Made by a program: the position numbers and the translations under genes
The notes under the pieces: generated by a model
Databases searched by the model: none
Seen by the model: the letters and a program-made list of their open reading frames with translations, nothing else
Told to the model about the DNA's origin: nothing
Source of the DNA: Streptomyces sp. TLI_235
GTDB lineage: Bacteria > Actinomycetota > Actinomycetes > Streptomycetales > Streptomycetaceae
Assembly (NCBI GenBank): GCA_002300355.1
Contig: NSGV01000003.1
Coordinates: 868,001 to 932,000 of the forward strand
DNA length: 64,000 nucleotides
Direction of reading: 5' to 3'
Shown here: positions 1 through 9,468 of the stretch, piece after piece
Numbering within the stretch: the first letter of the stretch is position 1
How the letters are laid out: each line of letters begins with the position of its first letter

Positions 1-1
1 G

Positions 2-685
2 TCACGCGGTAGCGCCAAGGAAGGTACCGAGGAGCTTCCTGGCAGCGTCGTCTCCCGGCGAACGGTGTGCATAGGACGCGATCGCCTCGTCGTACCAGCC
101 CAGTTGGGCGATGTAGTTGACGTGCCGGTTGAGGTCGACTCCCCGACGCGGCTGTGGACGGTGGCAGCGGCCGGATAGTACTGCCGCTCGCGGCGACGCG
201 GGTCGGGTTTCGACGCGATTGCTGCACTGGTTTGAGGTAGTTGCAGCTCCTCTAGGTCGGCGCGCAGTTCGTCCGGCAAGGCGATCGGCCCGGACCTGTC
301 GGCGAGGACGATGGTGGCCTCAGCCGTGGCGACGAGGTGCCCGTCGACGAACATGCCTTGACCGTAGGTGTACGAGGATCGTCCGATCGCGCGGATACCG
401 GTGCCGATCCGGACGGTCGCGCCGACCTTGCCGAACACCGCCTGCCGGTCGACACGCTGGCCGACAAACAGGATCTGGTACGGCTTGAAACCCGCCGTCA
501 GCCGTGAGCTTGTCGAAGCGCGATAAGCGCAGACCAACCCGGGGATGCTCGAACAGACGCGACAATGCCACCGTGCTTGTCGTGCCGTCCGGTGCGAGGT
601 CGCCGAACCGTTGCACCACCTGCTGGTGGTCAGGGAAGTCGTTCTCGGCCAGTAGCGCGGCGTTGGACCGTTCGTCGATGGTCAA
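2..685 (-). pseudogene. Double-hotdog acyl thioesterase, frameshifted remnant
   Basis: The N-terminus (MTIDERSNAALLAE) reads from 685 down to about 487. A one-base shift follows, and the next frame continues with GFKPYQILFVGQRVDRQ and a hotdog-like segment. A second shift near 140-160 moves to the frame with DLNRHVNYIAQLGWYDEAIA, which resembles the second hotdog domain of acyl-ACP or acyl-CoA thioesterases, and a stop at 2-4. No single frame encodes the whole protein. It lies downstream of the P450 remnant and monooxygenase in the same direction, so it was probably the third gene of that operon. The family call rests on motif resemblance only. Confidence 0.55.
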
Positions 686-706
686 CGGTTGTTCCTTTCA
701 GGATGG

Positions 707-1215
707 TCACCAGGTCCCGGGGAACCGCTGCAGCAATGCCGGAAGCGCCGGCTGTAGTTCGAGGCGAGCCAGAGTCGCGCCGAGGCAGTGGTGGGTGCCG
801 TGGCCGAAGGCAACCTGCGGACAGCGGCCACGGGTGACGTCGACGTCGTCTCCGCCGTACAGCGGCGCCGGATCGTGGTTCGCCGCGGGCAGCGAGGTAA
901 CCACGTGTTCGCCACGCCGGACCAGGTGCCCGCCGATGGTGGTGTCGTCGACAGCTACCCGGACGAAGCCGGCGTGCAGGACCGAGGTGACGCGCGGCAA
1001 CTCCTCCACCGCGTCCTCGACCGCGCCCGGATCGTCGCGCACCAGTACGATCGGTCGGGGTGGCGCAGCAACGCGAGCGTTCCGAGTGAGAGGCCGGCGA
1101 TCAGCAGCAGGTCCGCCAGGCCGTCCGGCTCTTCGCCGGAATGCGCGCCCGTGCCGTCGGCGCGGCGGCAGCGTCTTCCCGTTGACTCCCCCTCCCCTCC
1201 GGCGATCTCGCTCAC
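707..1215 (-). pseudogene. Cytochrome P450, C-terminal remnant
   Basis: The heme-binding loop FGHGTHHCLG is intact near 765-795, followed by an L-helix-like ARLELQ and a short tail. Upstream in another frame is an I-helix-like LADLLLIAGLSLGTLALLRHP, so a frameshift lies near 1040-1070. The first ~200 residues of a normal ~400-residue bacterial P450 are absent. A GTG at 1213-1215 overlaps the stop of the upstream monooxygenase, which suggests the original gene was translationally coupled to it. As it stands it cannot give a functional P450. Confidence 0.7.
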
Positions 1216-2345
1216 TCGGTCGACTCCTGGCCGATGAGCAGGTCGAGCAGGCTGGCGGGGGCGTCGTCGCCGAAGATGAGCTGGTGGTTCTTGTCGGATT
1301 CGGCGGCGAACTGGGCACTGCGGGGGAACAGGGCCTGCTCGTACTCCGCAAGGGCGGCTTCGACGTCGTCGGGATGTGAGGCGATGGCCTTGCCGAGTTC
1401 GGCGCCGTCGAACATGGCGAGGTTGGCGCCCTCTCCGGCGAACGGTGACATGAGATGGGCGGCGTCGCCCAGCAGCGTCACTCCGGGAACGCGGTCCCAG
1501 CAGTGGCCGATCGGCAGGGCGTTGATCGGGCGCGGGGCGAGGGCGGTTTCCCCATCCGTGATGAGTGCGGTGAGTTCAGGCGCCCATCCGGTGAATTCTG
1601 CCGCGACGTGGGCTGCCGCCGTTTCGGGGCTGGCGAGGATGGCGGCGATCCAGTCCTGCGGCTTGTTGAGCGCGACGTAGGTGTGAAGAACGGCGTCGGC
1701 CTCGCGGTGGCCAAGGATTCCCTTGCCGGCTGTGACGGCGAACAGGGAACCGTCGCCGGCGGCCTTGGCCGCTGCGGGGTGGCGCTGGTCGGTGTCGTAC
1801 AGGTAGGTCTCGATGAACGACGTGCCGACGTACTCGGGCTTCGCGTCGGAGAGCAGCGGCCGGATCCTCGACCAGGCGCCGTCCGCGCCGACGAGGAGGC
1901 CGGTCGTCACGGTTGGTCCGTCGGCGAAGGTCAGCTCGTGCCTACCGTCTCCGAGGGGGCGGACACTGGTGAGCTTGTGTCCCCACTGGATCGTCTCGTC
2001 GGGCAGCGAGTTGATGAGGATCCGACGCAGGTCTCCGCGGAGCACCTCGGGGCGACCGCCTGTGCCGTCGTCGGGCTGGTCGAGCAGTACCGCGCCGTGC
2101 TGGTCGAGCACGCGCAGGGCCTGACCGCCTTCGTGGATGATCGCGCGGAACTCGTCGGTGAGGCCGGCCGCTTCGAGGGCGAGCCGCCCGTTGTACTCGT
2201 GGATGTCGAGCTGACCGCCCTGCGTGCGGGCGTCCGCTGATGTCTCGGCTTCGTAGATGGTCGCGGGGATGCCGTGCAGGTGCAGGACTCGTGCGAGGGT
2301 CAGGCCGCCGAGCCCGGCACCGACGATCGTGACGGGAGTGGTCAT
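1212..2345 (-). CDS. FAD-dependent monooxygenase, Tet(X)-like
   Basis: A 377-residue class A flavoprotein monooxygenase. The N-terminal Rossmann motif VGAGLGGLTLA binds FAD and the C-terminal GDAAHLMSPFAGEGAN is the second FAD motif (GD box). The segment GGQLDIHEYNGRLALEAAGL and the overall length match the Tet(X) type, which hydroxylates small polycyclic substrates with NADPH and oxygen. The protein is cytosolic, with no signal peptide or membrane segment. It is divergent from a TetR gene across a 111-bp region holding two palindromic operators, so repression with relief by a small ligand is likely. The P450 and thioesterase that followed it have decayed. The true substrate is unknown and tetracycline inactivation is not implied. 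Confidence 0.85.
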   Translation of the reverse strand: MTTPVTIVGAGLGGLTLARVLHLHGIPATIYEAETSADARTQGGQLDIHEYNGRLALEAAGLTDEFRAIIHEGGQALRVLDQHGAVLLDQPDDGTGGRPEVLRGDLRRILINSLPDETIQWGHKLTSVRPLGDGRHELTFADGPTVTTGLLVGADGAWSRIRPLLSDAKPEYVGTSFIETYLYDTDQRHPAAAKAAGDGSLFAVTAGKGILGHREADAVLHTYVALNKPQDWIAAILASPETAAAHVAAEFTGWAPELTALITDGETALAPRPINALPIGHCWDRVPGVTLLGDAAHLMSPFAGEGANLAMFDGAELGKAIASHPDDVEAALAEYEQALFPRSAQFAAESDKNHQLIFGDDAPASLLDLLIGQESTE

Positions 2346-2375
2346 GGTGGTTTCCCTTTCGCTTGGACACCGCTC

Positions 2376-2399
2376 TACTGCGATACGGTGTTCGCAGTA
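2376..2399. promoter_or_regulatory. Operator O1 of the divergent TetR/monooxygenase pair
   Basis: TACTGCG (2376-2382) and CGCAGTA (2393-2399) form a perfect 7-bp inverted repeat with a 10-bp spacer. The same half-sites recur at 2418-2440. The position, 31 bp upstream of the monooxygenase start, fits a repressor site overlapping its promoter. Confidence 0.75.
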
Positions 2400-2417
2400 A
2401 CGGCATCACGATAGCAC

Positions 2418-2440
2418 TACTGCGAACAGTGGGCGCAGTA
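2418..2440. promoter_or_regulatory. Operator O2 of the divergent TetR/monooxygenase pair
   Basis: A second TACTGCG...CGCAGTA inverted repeat with a 9-bp spacer, ending 16 bp before the TetR start codon and just before its ribosome site (GAGGAGGA, 2443-2450). The pair of near-identical sites suggests both autorepression and control of the divergent gene. Confidence 0.75.
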
Positions 2441-2456
2441 GCGAGGAGGAAAACCG

Positions 2457-3185
2457 ATGGCCGACGCTCACACGGTGATCTGGAACCGGCCGGAGCGGGC
2501 CGCGAAAGGCCCCGCACCCTCACGCACCCGGGCGGAGATCACCGCCGCCGCCATCGCGATCGCCGACGCCGAGGGCATCGAGGCACTGTCCATGCGGCGC
2601 GTCGCCAAGGAACTGGGAACGGGCACAGCCTCGCTCTACCGCTACCTGACGTCCAGGGACGACCTGCTCGACCTCATGCTCGACGCCGTAGCGGCCGAAG
2701 ACGGCAGCCCGCCTGCCCCCACCGGTGACTGGCGCAGCGACCTGCGAGGCCTGGCCAATCGTTCCCGGGCCACCTTCCACCGGCACCCCTGGATGACCTC
2801 CCTCGCAGCAGGGCGCCCATCACTTGGACCGAACTCCCTCGATGCCATCGAACACGCACTCGCCGCCCTCGATCCCCTCGGCTTCGATATCGACGTCATG
2901 ATCACCGTCGTCGACACGCTGCAGGCCTTCGTCCGCGGTTACGCCATCGGCGAGCTCGCCCAACAGGAAGCCGTCCGACGCTCCGGAGTCGGCATCCAGG
3001 AATGGATGGACGCCCATGCGCCCTACCTCGACAAAGTCGTCAAGAGCGGGCGCCATCCACTCCTCGCCCGGGTCATTCGCGATGCCGAGCTGCCCCACGC
3101 GGCCGACAGGGCCGAGCGCGGGTTCGAACTGGGGCTCGAACGACTCCTCGACGGATGGGAGGCCAACCTCCCGGTCCGGCCCTGA
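2457..3185 (+). CDS. TetR-family transcriptional regulator
   Basis: A 242-residue repressor. The N-terminal helix-turn-helix spans about residues 22-70 and includes the typical MRRVAKELGTGTASLYRYL recognition region. The C-terminal half is an all-helical ligand/dimer domain of the TetR_C type. The start is supported by GAGGAGGA seven bases upstream. It is divergent from the Tet(X)-like monooxygenase and shares the operator region with it, so it probably senses the enzyme's substrate or a related toxic compound. The ligand cannot be told from sequence. Confidence 0.9.
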   Translation: MADAHTVIWNRPERAAKGPAPSRTRAEITAAAIAIADAEGIEALSMRRVAKELGTGTASLYRYLTSRDDLLDLMLDAVAAEDGSPPAPTGDWRSDLRGLANRSRATFHRHPWMTSLAAGRPSLGPNSLDAIEHALAALDPLGFDIDVMITVVDTLQAFVRGYAIGELAQQEAVRRSGVGIQEWMDAHAPYLDKVVKSGRHPLLARVIRDAELPHAADRAERGFELGLERLLDGWEANLPVRP

Positions 3186-3479
3186 CGGTCCGACAGCGTC
3201 ACCTGGCGGTTCATCGGGGAACTCCACACCCCGACGCCGGCCTCCAAGCGCCGGACCCCCGACGCAACGCGATTCCCCGAAACGACCCGCCAGGGCTTGC
3301 ACGGATCGGCGGACGCCTCGTCGTATCTGCTTGTTGGCCAGCTCGGCGAACCAGCCCCGGGGGAGGTCGATCCACTACTTCAAGCCCTCCCCCGAGGCGA
3401 TCCCGGGGCTGACCAGCCTCCTCGCGCCCGGCGATACGCGGCGCTGACTCACCTGTCTGGGTCAAGCGAGCGCGCCGGG

Positions 3480-3834
3480 CCCGGTGGCCGCGTCGTCTCG
3501 GGAGCGACGGCGTTGACCCGGGCATGGAGCCGGGAACCGCGGAGTCCGCCGTCACGATCAAGACGCACGCCGCCTCGCCGCAGCGATACGAGAACAGACC
3601 CGGTTCGGAGACATCCAGAAGTGGCGCCCCGCCCAGCGCGTTCGCGGTTCCGTCCCCATGCCATCGGCCCTGGGCTGGAACACCGTGAAGTCCCAGTGCG
3701 GGGCGTCCTGGGCGATGTCGGCGACGGCCTGCTCCGGCGACGGCATCCACGGCACCAGTGGGCCAGGTCCTTGCGCAGGATGCGCACCTCCTGGCCCTCG
3801 CGCATCGCCTTGCTGTTGGAGAAGGCGAGGCCGG
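3480..3834 (-). pseudogene. Unrecognised frameshifted remnant
   Basis: Read on the minus strand, stretches of protein-like sequence switch frame: AMREGQEVRILRKDLAHW, then PWMPSPEQAVADIAQDAPHW, then GAPLLDVSEPGLFSYRCGEA. This suggests a small decayed gene. I do not recognise the family. The rest of 3186-3480 holds no convincing gene. Confidence 0.3.
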
Positions 3835-4710
3835 TCAGGCTGCCGGGGCGGTCAGGACGGCCTTGGCCACCAGCCGGAGATTCCTGATCATCGGATTCGG
3901 GTCGCCCTTGCGGCTGGCCAGGACGACCTGGCTGGAGGGAGCGCCCTCGATCGGGACGGTGACGAGGCTGGGACGCAGTGAGCTACGCCGATCGCCGACC
4001 GGTAGCACGGCGATCGCCCTGCCACTCGCGACGAGTTCGAGCTTGTCCTCGTAGCTCTCAACCGGCGGCACGCCGGCCCCGAGGATCCGGTAGGAAGTCC
4101 AGTCCGCGGTCTCGAACGGGCACGGCGCCGCCTCCTCGCCGGCCAGTTCTTCCGCGGTCACCGACGGGCGGTCGGCCAAGGGATGGCCGCGCGGGACCAC
4201 GAGCATCCGGGGCTCCTCGTACAGAGGGGTGGCGAAGACGTCGTCGGCGGCGAGCGGCAGCGGGGCCCGCGCGATCAGGGCGTCGACGCGCTTGTCGGAC
4301 AGCGCCCCGACGTCGCGGCAGCTCAGGTACCGGGTGGTGATCTCGGCGTCCGGGTAACGGCGGCGCAGTTCCCGTACGGCGGCAGTGACCACCAGGTCTT
4401 CGACGTAGCCGATGGCGATTCGTTCAATCTCGGCTTGTTCACGCACGGCCAGTTCGGCCTGGCGGGCGGCCTGCAGCAGGGCTTGGGCCCGGGGGAGGAA
4501 CCTCTGGCCTGCCGGAGTGAGCCGGGTGCCCTGGGGTACGCGGTCCAGCAGTCGTGTGCCGAGATGCTTTTCGAGCCGTTGGATCTGGCGGCTCAGCGCA
4601 GGCTGGGCCACGTGCAAGTCGGCGGCGGCCCGGCCGAAGTGCTGGTGCGCCGCCACCACGGTGAAGTAGCGCACCAGCCGCAGTTCCAGGTCCTGTCCGA
4701 GATCGTTCAC
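3835..4710 (-). CDS. LysR-family transcriptional regulator
   Basis: 291 residues. The winged helix-turn-helix occupies about residues 8-67, with the family signature HFGRAAADLHVAQPALSRQI followed by LEKHLGTRLLDR. Residues ~95-290 form a periplasmic-binding-protein-like effector domain (SubstBD). It is divergent from the NADP-dependent oxidoreductase at 4833, the usual arrangement for a LysR activator and its target. The effector is not predictable. Confidence 0.9.
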   Translation of the reverse strand: MNDLGQDLELRLVRYFTVVAAHQHFGRAAADLHVAQPALSRQIQRLEKHLGTRLLDRVPQGTRLTPAGQRFLPRAQALLQAARQAELAVREQAEIERIAIGYVEDLVVTAAVRELRRRYPDAEITTRYLSCRDVGALSDKRVDALIARAPLPLAADDVFATPLYEEPRMLVVPRGHPLADRPSVTAEELAGEEAAPCPFETADWTSYRILGAGVPPVESYEDKLELVASGRAIAVLPVGDRRSSLRPSLVTVPIEGAPSSQVVLASRKGDPNPMIRNLRLVAKAVLTAPAA

Positions 4711-4832
4711 CCTTGCAGCCTACGCGTCATGCCGTTTCGGAATGATCAGGTTGCCGAATCGGTCTTGGACGGCGATGCCGCGGTGGGCCTTGACTCAAGG
4801 AGCAACGTTTCCCCGAGAAGGCGACAGACGCG

Positions 4833-5831
4833 ATGAAGGCGATCCAGTTCCATGAAGCGGGCGGGCCGGAGGTTTTGCAGTATGACGAGGTGCCGGTTCC
4901 CGAGATCGGCCCGGGCGAAGTGCTCGTCCGGGTGCACGCGGCGGGCATCAACCCGCCGGACTGGTACCTGCGTGAGGGGATGAAGGTCATGCCGGCCGGG
5001 ATGAGGCCGGCGCTGGAGTTCCCCCTGATCCCCGGAACGGACATGTCGGGAGTGGTCCAGGCGGTCGCTCCGGACGTGCTGGGGTTCGCCGTCGGTGACG
5101 AGGTCTTCGGCATGCTGCGGTTCCCCGGATTCGACGGCCGGACGTACGCCGAGTACGTGGCCGCGCCGGCTTCGGACCTGGCTCACAAGCCGGCCGGTAT
5201 CGACCACGTGCAGGCGGCCGGGGCGCCGATGGCCGTGCTGACGGCCTGGCAGTACCTGGTCGGTCTCGGCCACGACGTGCCGTCTGTCTTCACCGGTCGG
5301 GTGCACCAGCCGGTGCCGATCACGCCAGGGATGACCGTGCTGGTCAACGGGGCCGCCGGTGGAGTTGGTCACTTCGCGGTGCAGTTGGCGAAATGGAAGG
5401 GGGCACACGTAATCGCGGTGGCCTCTGGGCGGCACGAGCAGTTCCTGCGCAAGCTCGGCGCCGATGAGTTCATCGACTACACCAGGACGCAGGCTGCGGA
5501 CGTGGTCAGCGGTGTCGACCTGGTGATCGACACCGTCGGGGGCCCGGACAGCTCACGCTTCCTGACTGTGCTCAAGCGCGGCGGCACCATGCTTCCGGTG
5601 TTCTTCGCCCAGTACGACCCGGAAGAGACGGCGAGTCTGGGTATCACGGTCTCGAACATTCAGGTGCGGTCCAACGGCCCCCAGCTCGCCGAGATCGGGC
5701 GCCTGTTCGACGAGGGCAAGCTGCAGGTCGGGGTGGACAGCACCTACCCGCTGCCCGAGGCGGGCAGCGCACACACGCGAGCCGCGCAGGGCCACATCCA
5801 AGGCAAGATCGTGCTGACGGTGGTCTCGTGA
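4833..5831 (+). CDS. NADP-dependent oxidoreductase, quinone-reductase type (zinc-free MDR)
   Basis: 332 residues. The N-terminal GroES-like fold (about 25-120) contains GPGEVLVRVHAAGINPPDW and no structural or catalytic zinc cysteines. The nucleotide-binding Rossmann domain (about 150-270) has VLVNGAAGGVGHFAVQLAK. This is typical of QOR-like medium-chain reductases, which reduce quinones or enones with NADPH in the cytosol. The stop overlaps the start of the next gene (GTGATC), showing tight coupling. The divergent LysR gene probably controls it. Confidence 0.85.
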   Translation: MKAIQFHEAGGPEVLQYDEVPVPEIGPGEVLVRVHAAGINPPDWYLREGMKVMPAGMRPALEFPLIPGTDMSGVVQAVAPDVLGFAVGDEVFGMLRFPGFDGRTYAEYVAAPASDLAHKPAGIDHVQAAGAPMAVLTAWQYLVGLGHDVPSVFTGRVHQPVPITPGMTVLVNGAAGGVGHFAVQLAKWKGAHVIAVASGRHEQFLRKLGADEFIDYTRTQAADVVSGVDLVIDTVGGPDSSRFLTVLKRGGTMLPVFFAQYDPEETASLGITVSNIQVRSNGPQLAEIGRLFDEGKLQVGVDSTYPLPEAGSAHTRAAQGHIQGKIVLTVVS

Positions 5832-6607
5832 TCGTCGAACTCCAGCACGCGGTGGCGCGCTACGCCCACGCCCTGGACGAGCTGAATGTGCCCGAGCTGG
5901 AAGCGGTTCTGACCGAAGACACCACCTGGGCCTCTACGATGCCCGGACAGGGAGTGCTCGGCCTGGTCGCCGGACGCGCGGCGGTGCTCGACTTCATCCG
6001 TGACGGGCACACGGCCCAGACCGGAAGGGTGCGGCACCACCTGGGCAATGTCGTGGTCACGACGACGGACGCCGTCACCGCTGAGGTGCGGGCCTATCCT
6101 GTGCAGACGAGGAACACCGCCGTCCACTCGTCGGAACGGCAGGCGGCGACTCTGAACCGTGCGGGCACTGCCCGACCGGCCGTTCCAGGGCAACAGGGCT
6201 ACCCGGCGCGACAGTTCGTGCATCCCTCTCCCGGACGGCTGCGCTGCGGCCGGTCGGCCCGTCAGGTCCGTTCCTGGCCGGACAGCCGATACCGGCCTCC
6301 CGGGCAGCCGACTGCGGACTCCCGTAGATGCGCCGGTGAGCCTCGGCGAAGCAGTCCGGGTGCGCGAAGCCCCGGCGCGGCGCGCCGGGGCGACGCTCGC
6401 GGCGTGCGGGTCGGCGGCGAGGAGCTCGGCGCGGGCGAACCGGACGGCGTGCACGTGGGTGAACGCGCCCGGGCGACTCACGGCGGCGGCCGGCGTATGC
6501 GCCGGCCGGGGGCGGGCCATGCGAGGTCCGGGATCGTGCTGCCGAGCAGCGGGCCGATGTCCTCGTCGGGTACGGGCCGCGAGTCGGCGGCATCGTGGCA
6601 GACATAG
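5828..6607 (+). pseudogene. SnoaL-like/NTF2-fold protein with replaced C-terminus
   Basis: The first ~95 residues (MIVELQHAVARYAHALDELN, with DTTWAS, GRAAVLDFI and RHHLGNVVV) are a convincing NTF2/SnoaL-like fold, and the start overlaps the preceding oxidoreductase. Homology stops at about 6115, after VQTRNT, where the last strand and helix should follow. The frame runs on to 6607 through low-complexity Arg/Pro/Gly sequence that looks non-coding. A deletion or rearrangement near 6115 is the simplest reading. Confidence 0.55.
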
Positions 6608-7041
6608 GGGCCGAGCGGTCGCCCCGCACCGTCCGGGCCGGTCACGACACGGCGCCAGCCGAAAGCGGTCTGGCCCGCACCGGGACGGTCCTCGAACCCG
6701 GCAGGTGCCCGGCCGACATGGGCAACGAAGAACACATCGACCTCGCGGGACGCCCCGCCGCGGTCCTGCCGGTACACGCCGCCCGGCTCGAAGAAGCCCT
6801 CGCCCATGGGCCACACCTCCCATCCGCCGTCCGGTCAGCCAAGAGTGCCCCACCCTGCCGTCCCGCAGGCGCCACTCCTCACGTGTCGGCCCGCCCGGGT
6901 CCCGGGGGGCGGTGTGGAGGCACAGCGCGCTTCCGGTTGCTGCGCCGGGGCTGGTCGGGGTGGTGGGGCGCAGGGCGGCGGGTGCGTAAGGCCCGGCCGC
7001 CCGGTGTCGAGGCCCGCCGTCCCGGCGCAGGCGGGTCCCGT
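6120..7041. other. Degraded stretch with no intact gene
   Basis: Long open frames exist on both strands, but their composition is that of random high-GC sequence. One minus-strand piece (6816-6478) with VYRQDRGGASREVDVFFVAHVG might be part of a Nudix-like or similar enzyme. The evidence is too weak for a gene call. Confidence 0.3.
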
Positions 7042-7449
7042 TCAGCTGATGGGCGGCTGCCGGGAGAAGGACTCCTGGCCGACGACCGTGGCCTTCCACG
7101 CCTGGTCGGCGCCGCTCGCCGTCGTGAACAGCCAGCTCGCGAGGATTCGCTCCTCCTCGGGCAGGTACTGCCCGCTCCAGCCGGTCACCGACGCCGCCCG
7201 GCCCCGGCCGTCGCGCCAGGCCACCGTCCAGCCCAACGCCGCACCCGATCCGCTCGAAGCCGCGTCGTAGCGGCCCACCAACTCCCGCCGGCCACCCGGC
7301 CCCGCCCCGGGCTCGAACGTCCCGGCCAGATTGCCCGCCCCATCGGCCACCAGCAGCAGATGAGACCCGAACTCGTTGTACCAGTCCCCGGCGAAAGCCG
7401 TCACAAGCCATCTCCCGTCCCGCGCCGCCACCGACGGCCGCCGTTCCAT
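7042..7449 (-). CDS. Avidin/streptavidin-family protein without signal peptide
   Basis: A 135-residue protein (ATG at 7449), or about 120 residues if the GTG at residue 16, which has a GGGAGA just upstream, is used. It aligns along its length with mature streptavidin: GDWYNEFGSHL, LAGTFEPG, LVGRYDAA, GSGAALGWTVAW, VTGWSGQY, SWLFTT, AWKATVVG. The equivalents of N23, S27, W79, S88, T90, W92, W108 and W120 are present. Y43, S45 and D128, which bind the ureido ring of biotin, are replaced by Phe, Pro and Glu. There is no secretion signal, unlike streptavidin, so a cytoplasmic role is expected. The flanks are decayed sequence. The fold is confident; biotin binding is not. Confidence 0.85.
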   Translation of the reverse strand: MERRPSVAARDGRWLVTAFAGDWYNEFGSHLLLVADGAGNLAGTFEPGAGPGGRRELVGRYDAASSGSGAALGWTVAWRDGRGRAASVTGWSGQYLPEEERILASWLFTTASGADQAWKATVVGQESFSRQPPIS

Positions 7450-8280
7450 CCCTCCGCCCGAATCCTCACACCGTCGGTCCTGCCCGACCCGCGGCACTAC
7501 TGCACTCGAGGGCCGGACCCCATCGGCCATCGGACGGCGCGGCAGGCGATCTCGACGAGGAAGCAGGAGAGCGGCTGGGAACGCCGGCACAAGAGCGGCG
7601 GCGAAGCAGGCATGAACCAGGGCTCCTTCGACCTCGGGCGGCTCGACCGCGCCCGAAGCCCATCGTGCCCGGCCGGCAGGACTGCACCGCGCCTCGTCGA
7701 GGGCGAGCCTCGCCTCGGCCGGCCGCGCTGTTGTCCGGCGAGAGCAGCGGGCCGCCCGTGTGTCCCGGCGCGGGATGGTCGGTGGCGGGGTGGGCCCGAC
7801 ATGGGTGTCATCCTGCGGGGGGGCGGAGGGTGGCGATCCGCCCAGCCTGCCCCAGGGCCGACCCGCGGCGGTGCTGGTGCCCGAGCGGAGTCGTCCGACC
7901 GCGGTTTCGGGTATGGCAAAACCGGAATTCGGGTTCATACTTGTGGTGTGGCGGACGAGCACGAGCCCGTACGAGCTGGACGGGTGCTGCTGATGATCTC
8001 GCGCGACCCGCAGGTGCCGGACCGGCGTCGACCGGACTTCCCGCCCGGCAGGGCGGCGGAGTGCGTGAGCGAGAGGCTGGACTTCACCCGGGCCGCCCTC
8101 GCCGACCGGCACCCGCCCACCGCTGCCGGCCGGCGGCCGCGGACGCCGTCCGCGTGGCGGCCGCGCGGCTGGGCAACGCCGCCGAACACGCCGGCCGGCC
8201 CCTCATGCTGCACCTCGACATGCACCTCGACCTGCAGCGCACCTCGAGTCGGCTGTCCTGCACGGGTGCCGGCATCCACG
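7450..8280. other. No supported gene
   Basis: Several overlapping frames run through this 0.8-kb stretch with no recognisable domain. A GTG at 7949 opens a short plus-strand frame (MADEHEPVRAGRVLLM) that could be a small gene or the start of Tn3 debris. It is left uncalled. Confidence 0.3.
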
Positions 8281-9207
8281 ATGACGGTGAAGAGCCTGCA
8301 CGCCGGCTTGAGCCCCCGTTACTTCGGCTTGCGGCGCAAGGGAGCGACGTGGCTCAACGTCGTGAACGACCAGGTCGTGGGCCTGGGCGGGGTGGTGGTG
8401 CCCGGCACACTGCGGGACTCACTGTTCATCCTGGATGCTCTGCGCGCCCCCGGACGGTGGCCCCAAGCCGGAGACCGTCATCACCGACACCGCCTCCTAC
8501 TCCGACATCGTGTTCGGGCTCTTCGCGATCTGCGGCTACCAGTTCTCCCCACCTTCGCCGACATCTCCGACGCTCGCCTGTGGCGCACCCACGCCACCGC
8601 CGACTACGGCCCCCGCAAGAAGCCTCCCGGCACACCGTGCGGCCGGGACCGGGTCCGGGCGCACTGGGGCGACGTGCTGCGCGTGGCCGGCTCCCTGACC
8701 ACCGGTGATGTCCGCGGCTACGACCTGCTCCGCATGCCGTCGCGCGATGGGGCCCCACCGGACTGGGCGACGCCTTCGCGCACTACGGGCGGCTCTTCAA
8801 AACCCTGCACCTGCCGCAGTTCATCTCCGACGAGGGATAACCGCCGTATGATCGGCAAGCAGCCGAACATCACCGAGGCCCGCCACCGCCTCGCTCCCAA
8901 GATCTTCTTCGGGCAGCGCAGTGAACTGCGCCAGCACTACCGCGAGGGCATGGTGGACCGGCTCGGCGCCCTCGACCTGGCGCTCAACGCCGTGCTGCTG
9001 TGGAACAGCGTCTACCTGGACGCCGCTGCCAAGCAGCTGGCCGCCGACGGTTTCCCTGTCACCAACGACCTACTCGCCCGCCTTTCACCCCTGCAGTTCG
9101 ACCACATCAACTTCCTCGGCCGCTACGCGTTCACCGCATCCCAACCCGCCCAGGGCCTGCGGCCGCTACGTGATCCGGTCACTACGGTCGACGTGGATGA
9201 GGCCTAG
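8281..9207 (+). pseudogene. Tn3-family transposase TnpA, frameshifted C-terminal remnant
   Basis: Pieces of the DDE domain of Tn3 TnpA occur in order but in different frames: GLSPRYFGLRRKGATWLNV, VVPGTLRDSLFILDAL, then ITDTASYSDIVFGLFAICGY and DISDARLWR, and finally LNAVLLWNSVYLDAA with LSPLQFDHINFLGRYAF and LRPLRDPV at the C-terminus. At least three frameshifts are needed. The ~600 residues upstream in a normal ~1000-residue TnpA were not recognised. Resolvase pieces occur at 11247 and 42271 and could derive from the same transposon. Confidence 0.8.
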
Positions 9208-9468
9208 CACGGAGCAAGCCTCGGCCCGGGCGGCTCGTCCCAAGGGTGCAACCCCAGGTGCAACTTCGGTTGCGTTGCGTATCCAATGGACGGTGGGCGG
9301 CGGTTTCGCCGCGATCGCCCCCTGGAGTGCCATGAGTACGCCGCCCGAGCCGTCCCCGTCCGAGCCACCCGATGGGGCAGCCGCACCCGTCCCGCCCCCA
9401 CCCGGCCAGACGGGCGCCTCACGTGCCACGCGGATCGCAACGAGCGCGGTCTCCGGCCGGTGAGGACA

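Noticed and set aside
1..6607. Biosynthetic gene cluster
   Set aside because: Tailoring-type genes are present, but there is no core synthase, and the P450 and thioesterase are broken.
5744..7411. A 555-codon minus-strand frame
   Set aside because: Mostly opposite the SnoaL-like gene and decayed sequence; no domain was found and composition is Arg/Pro/Gly-rich.
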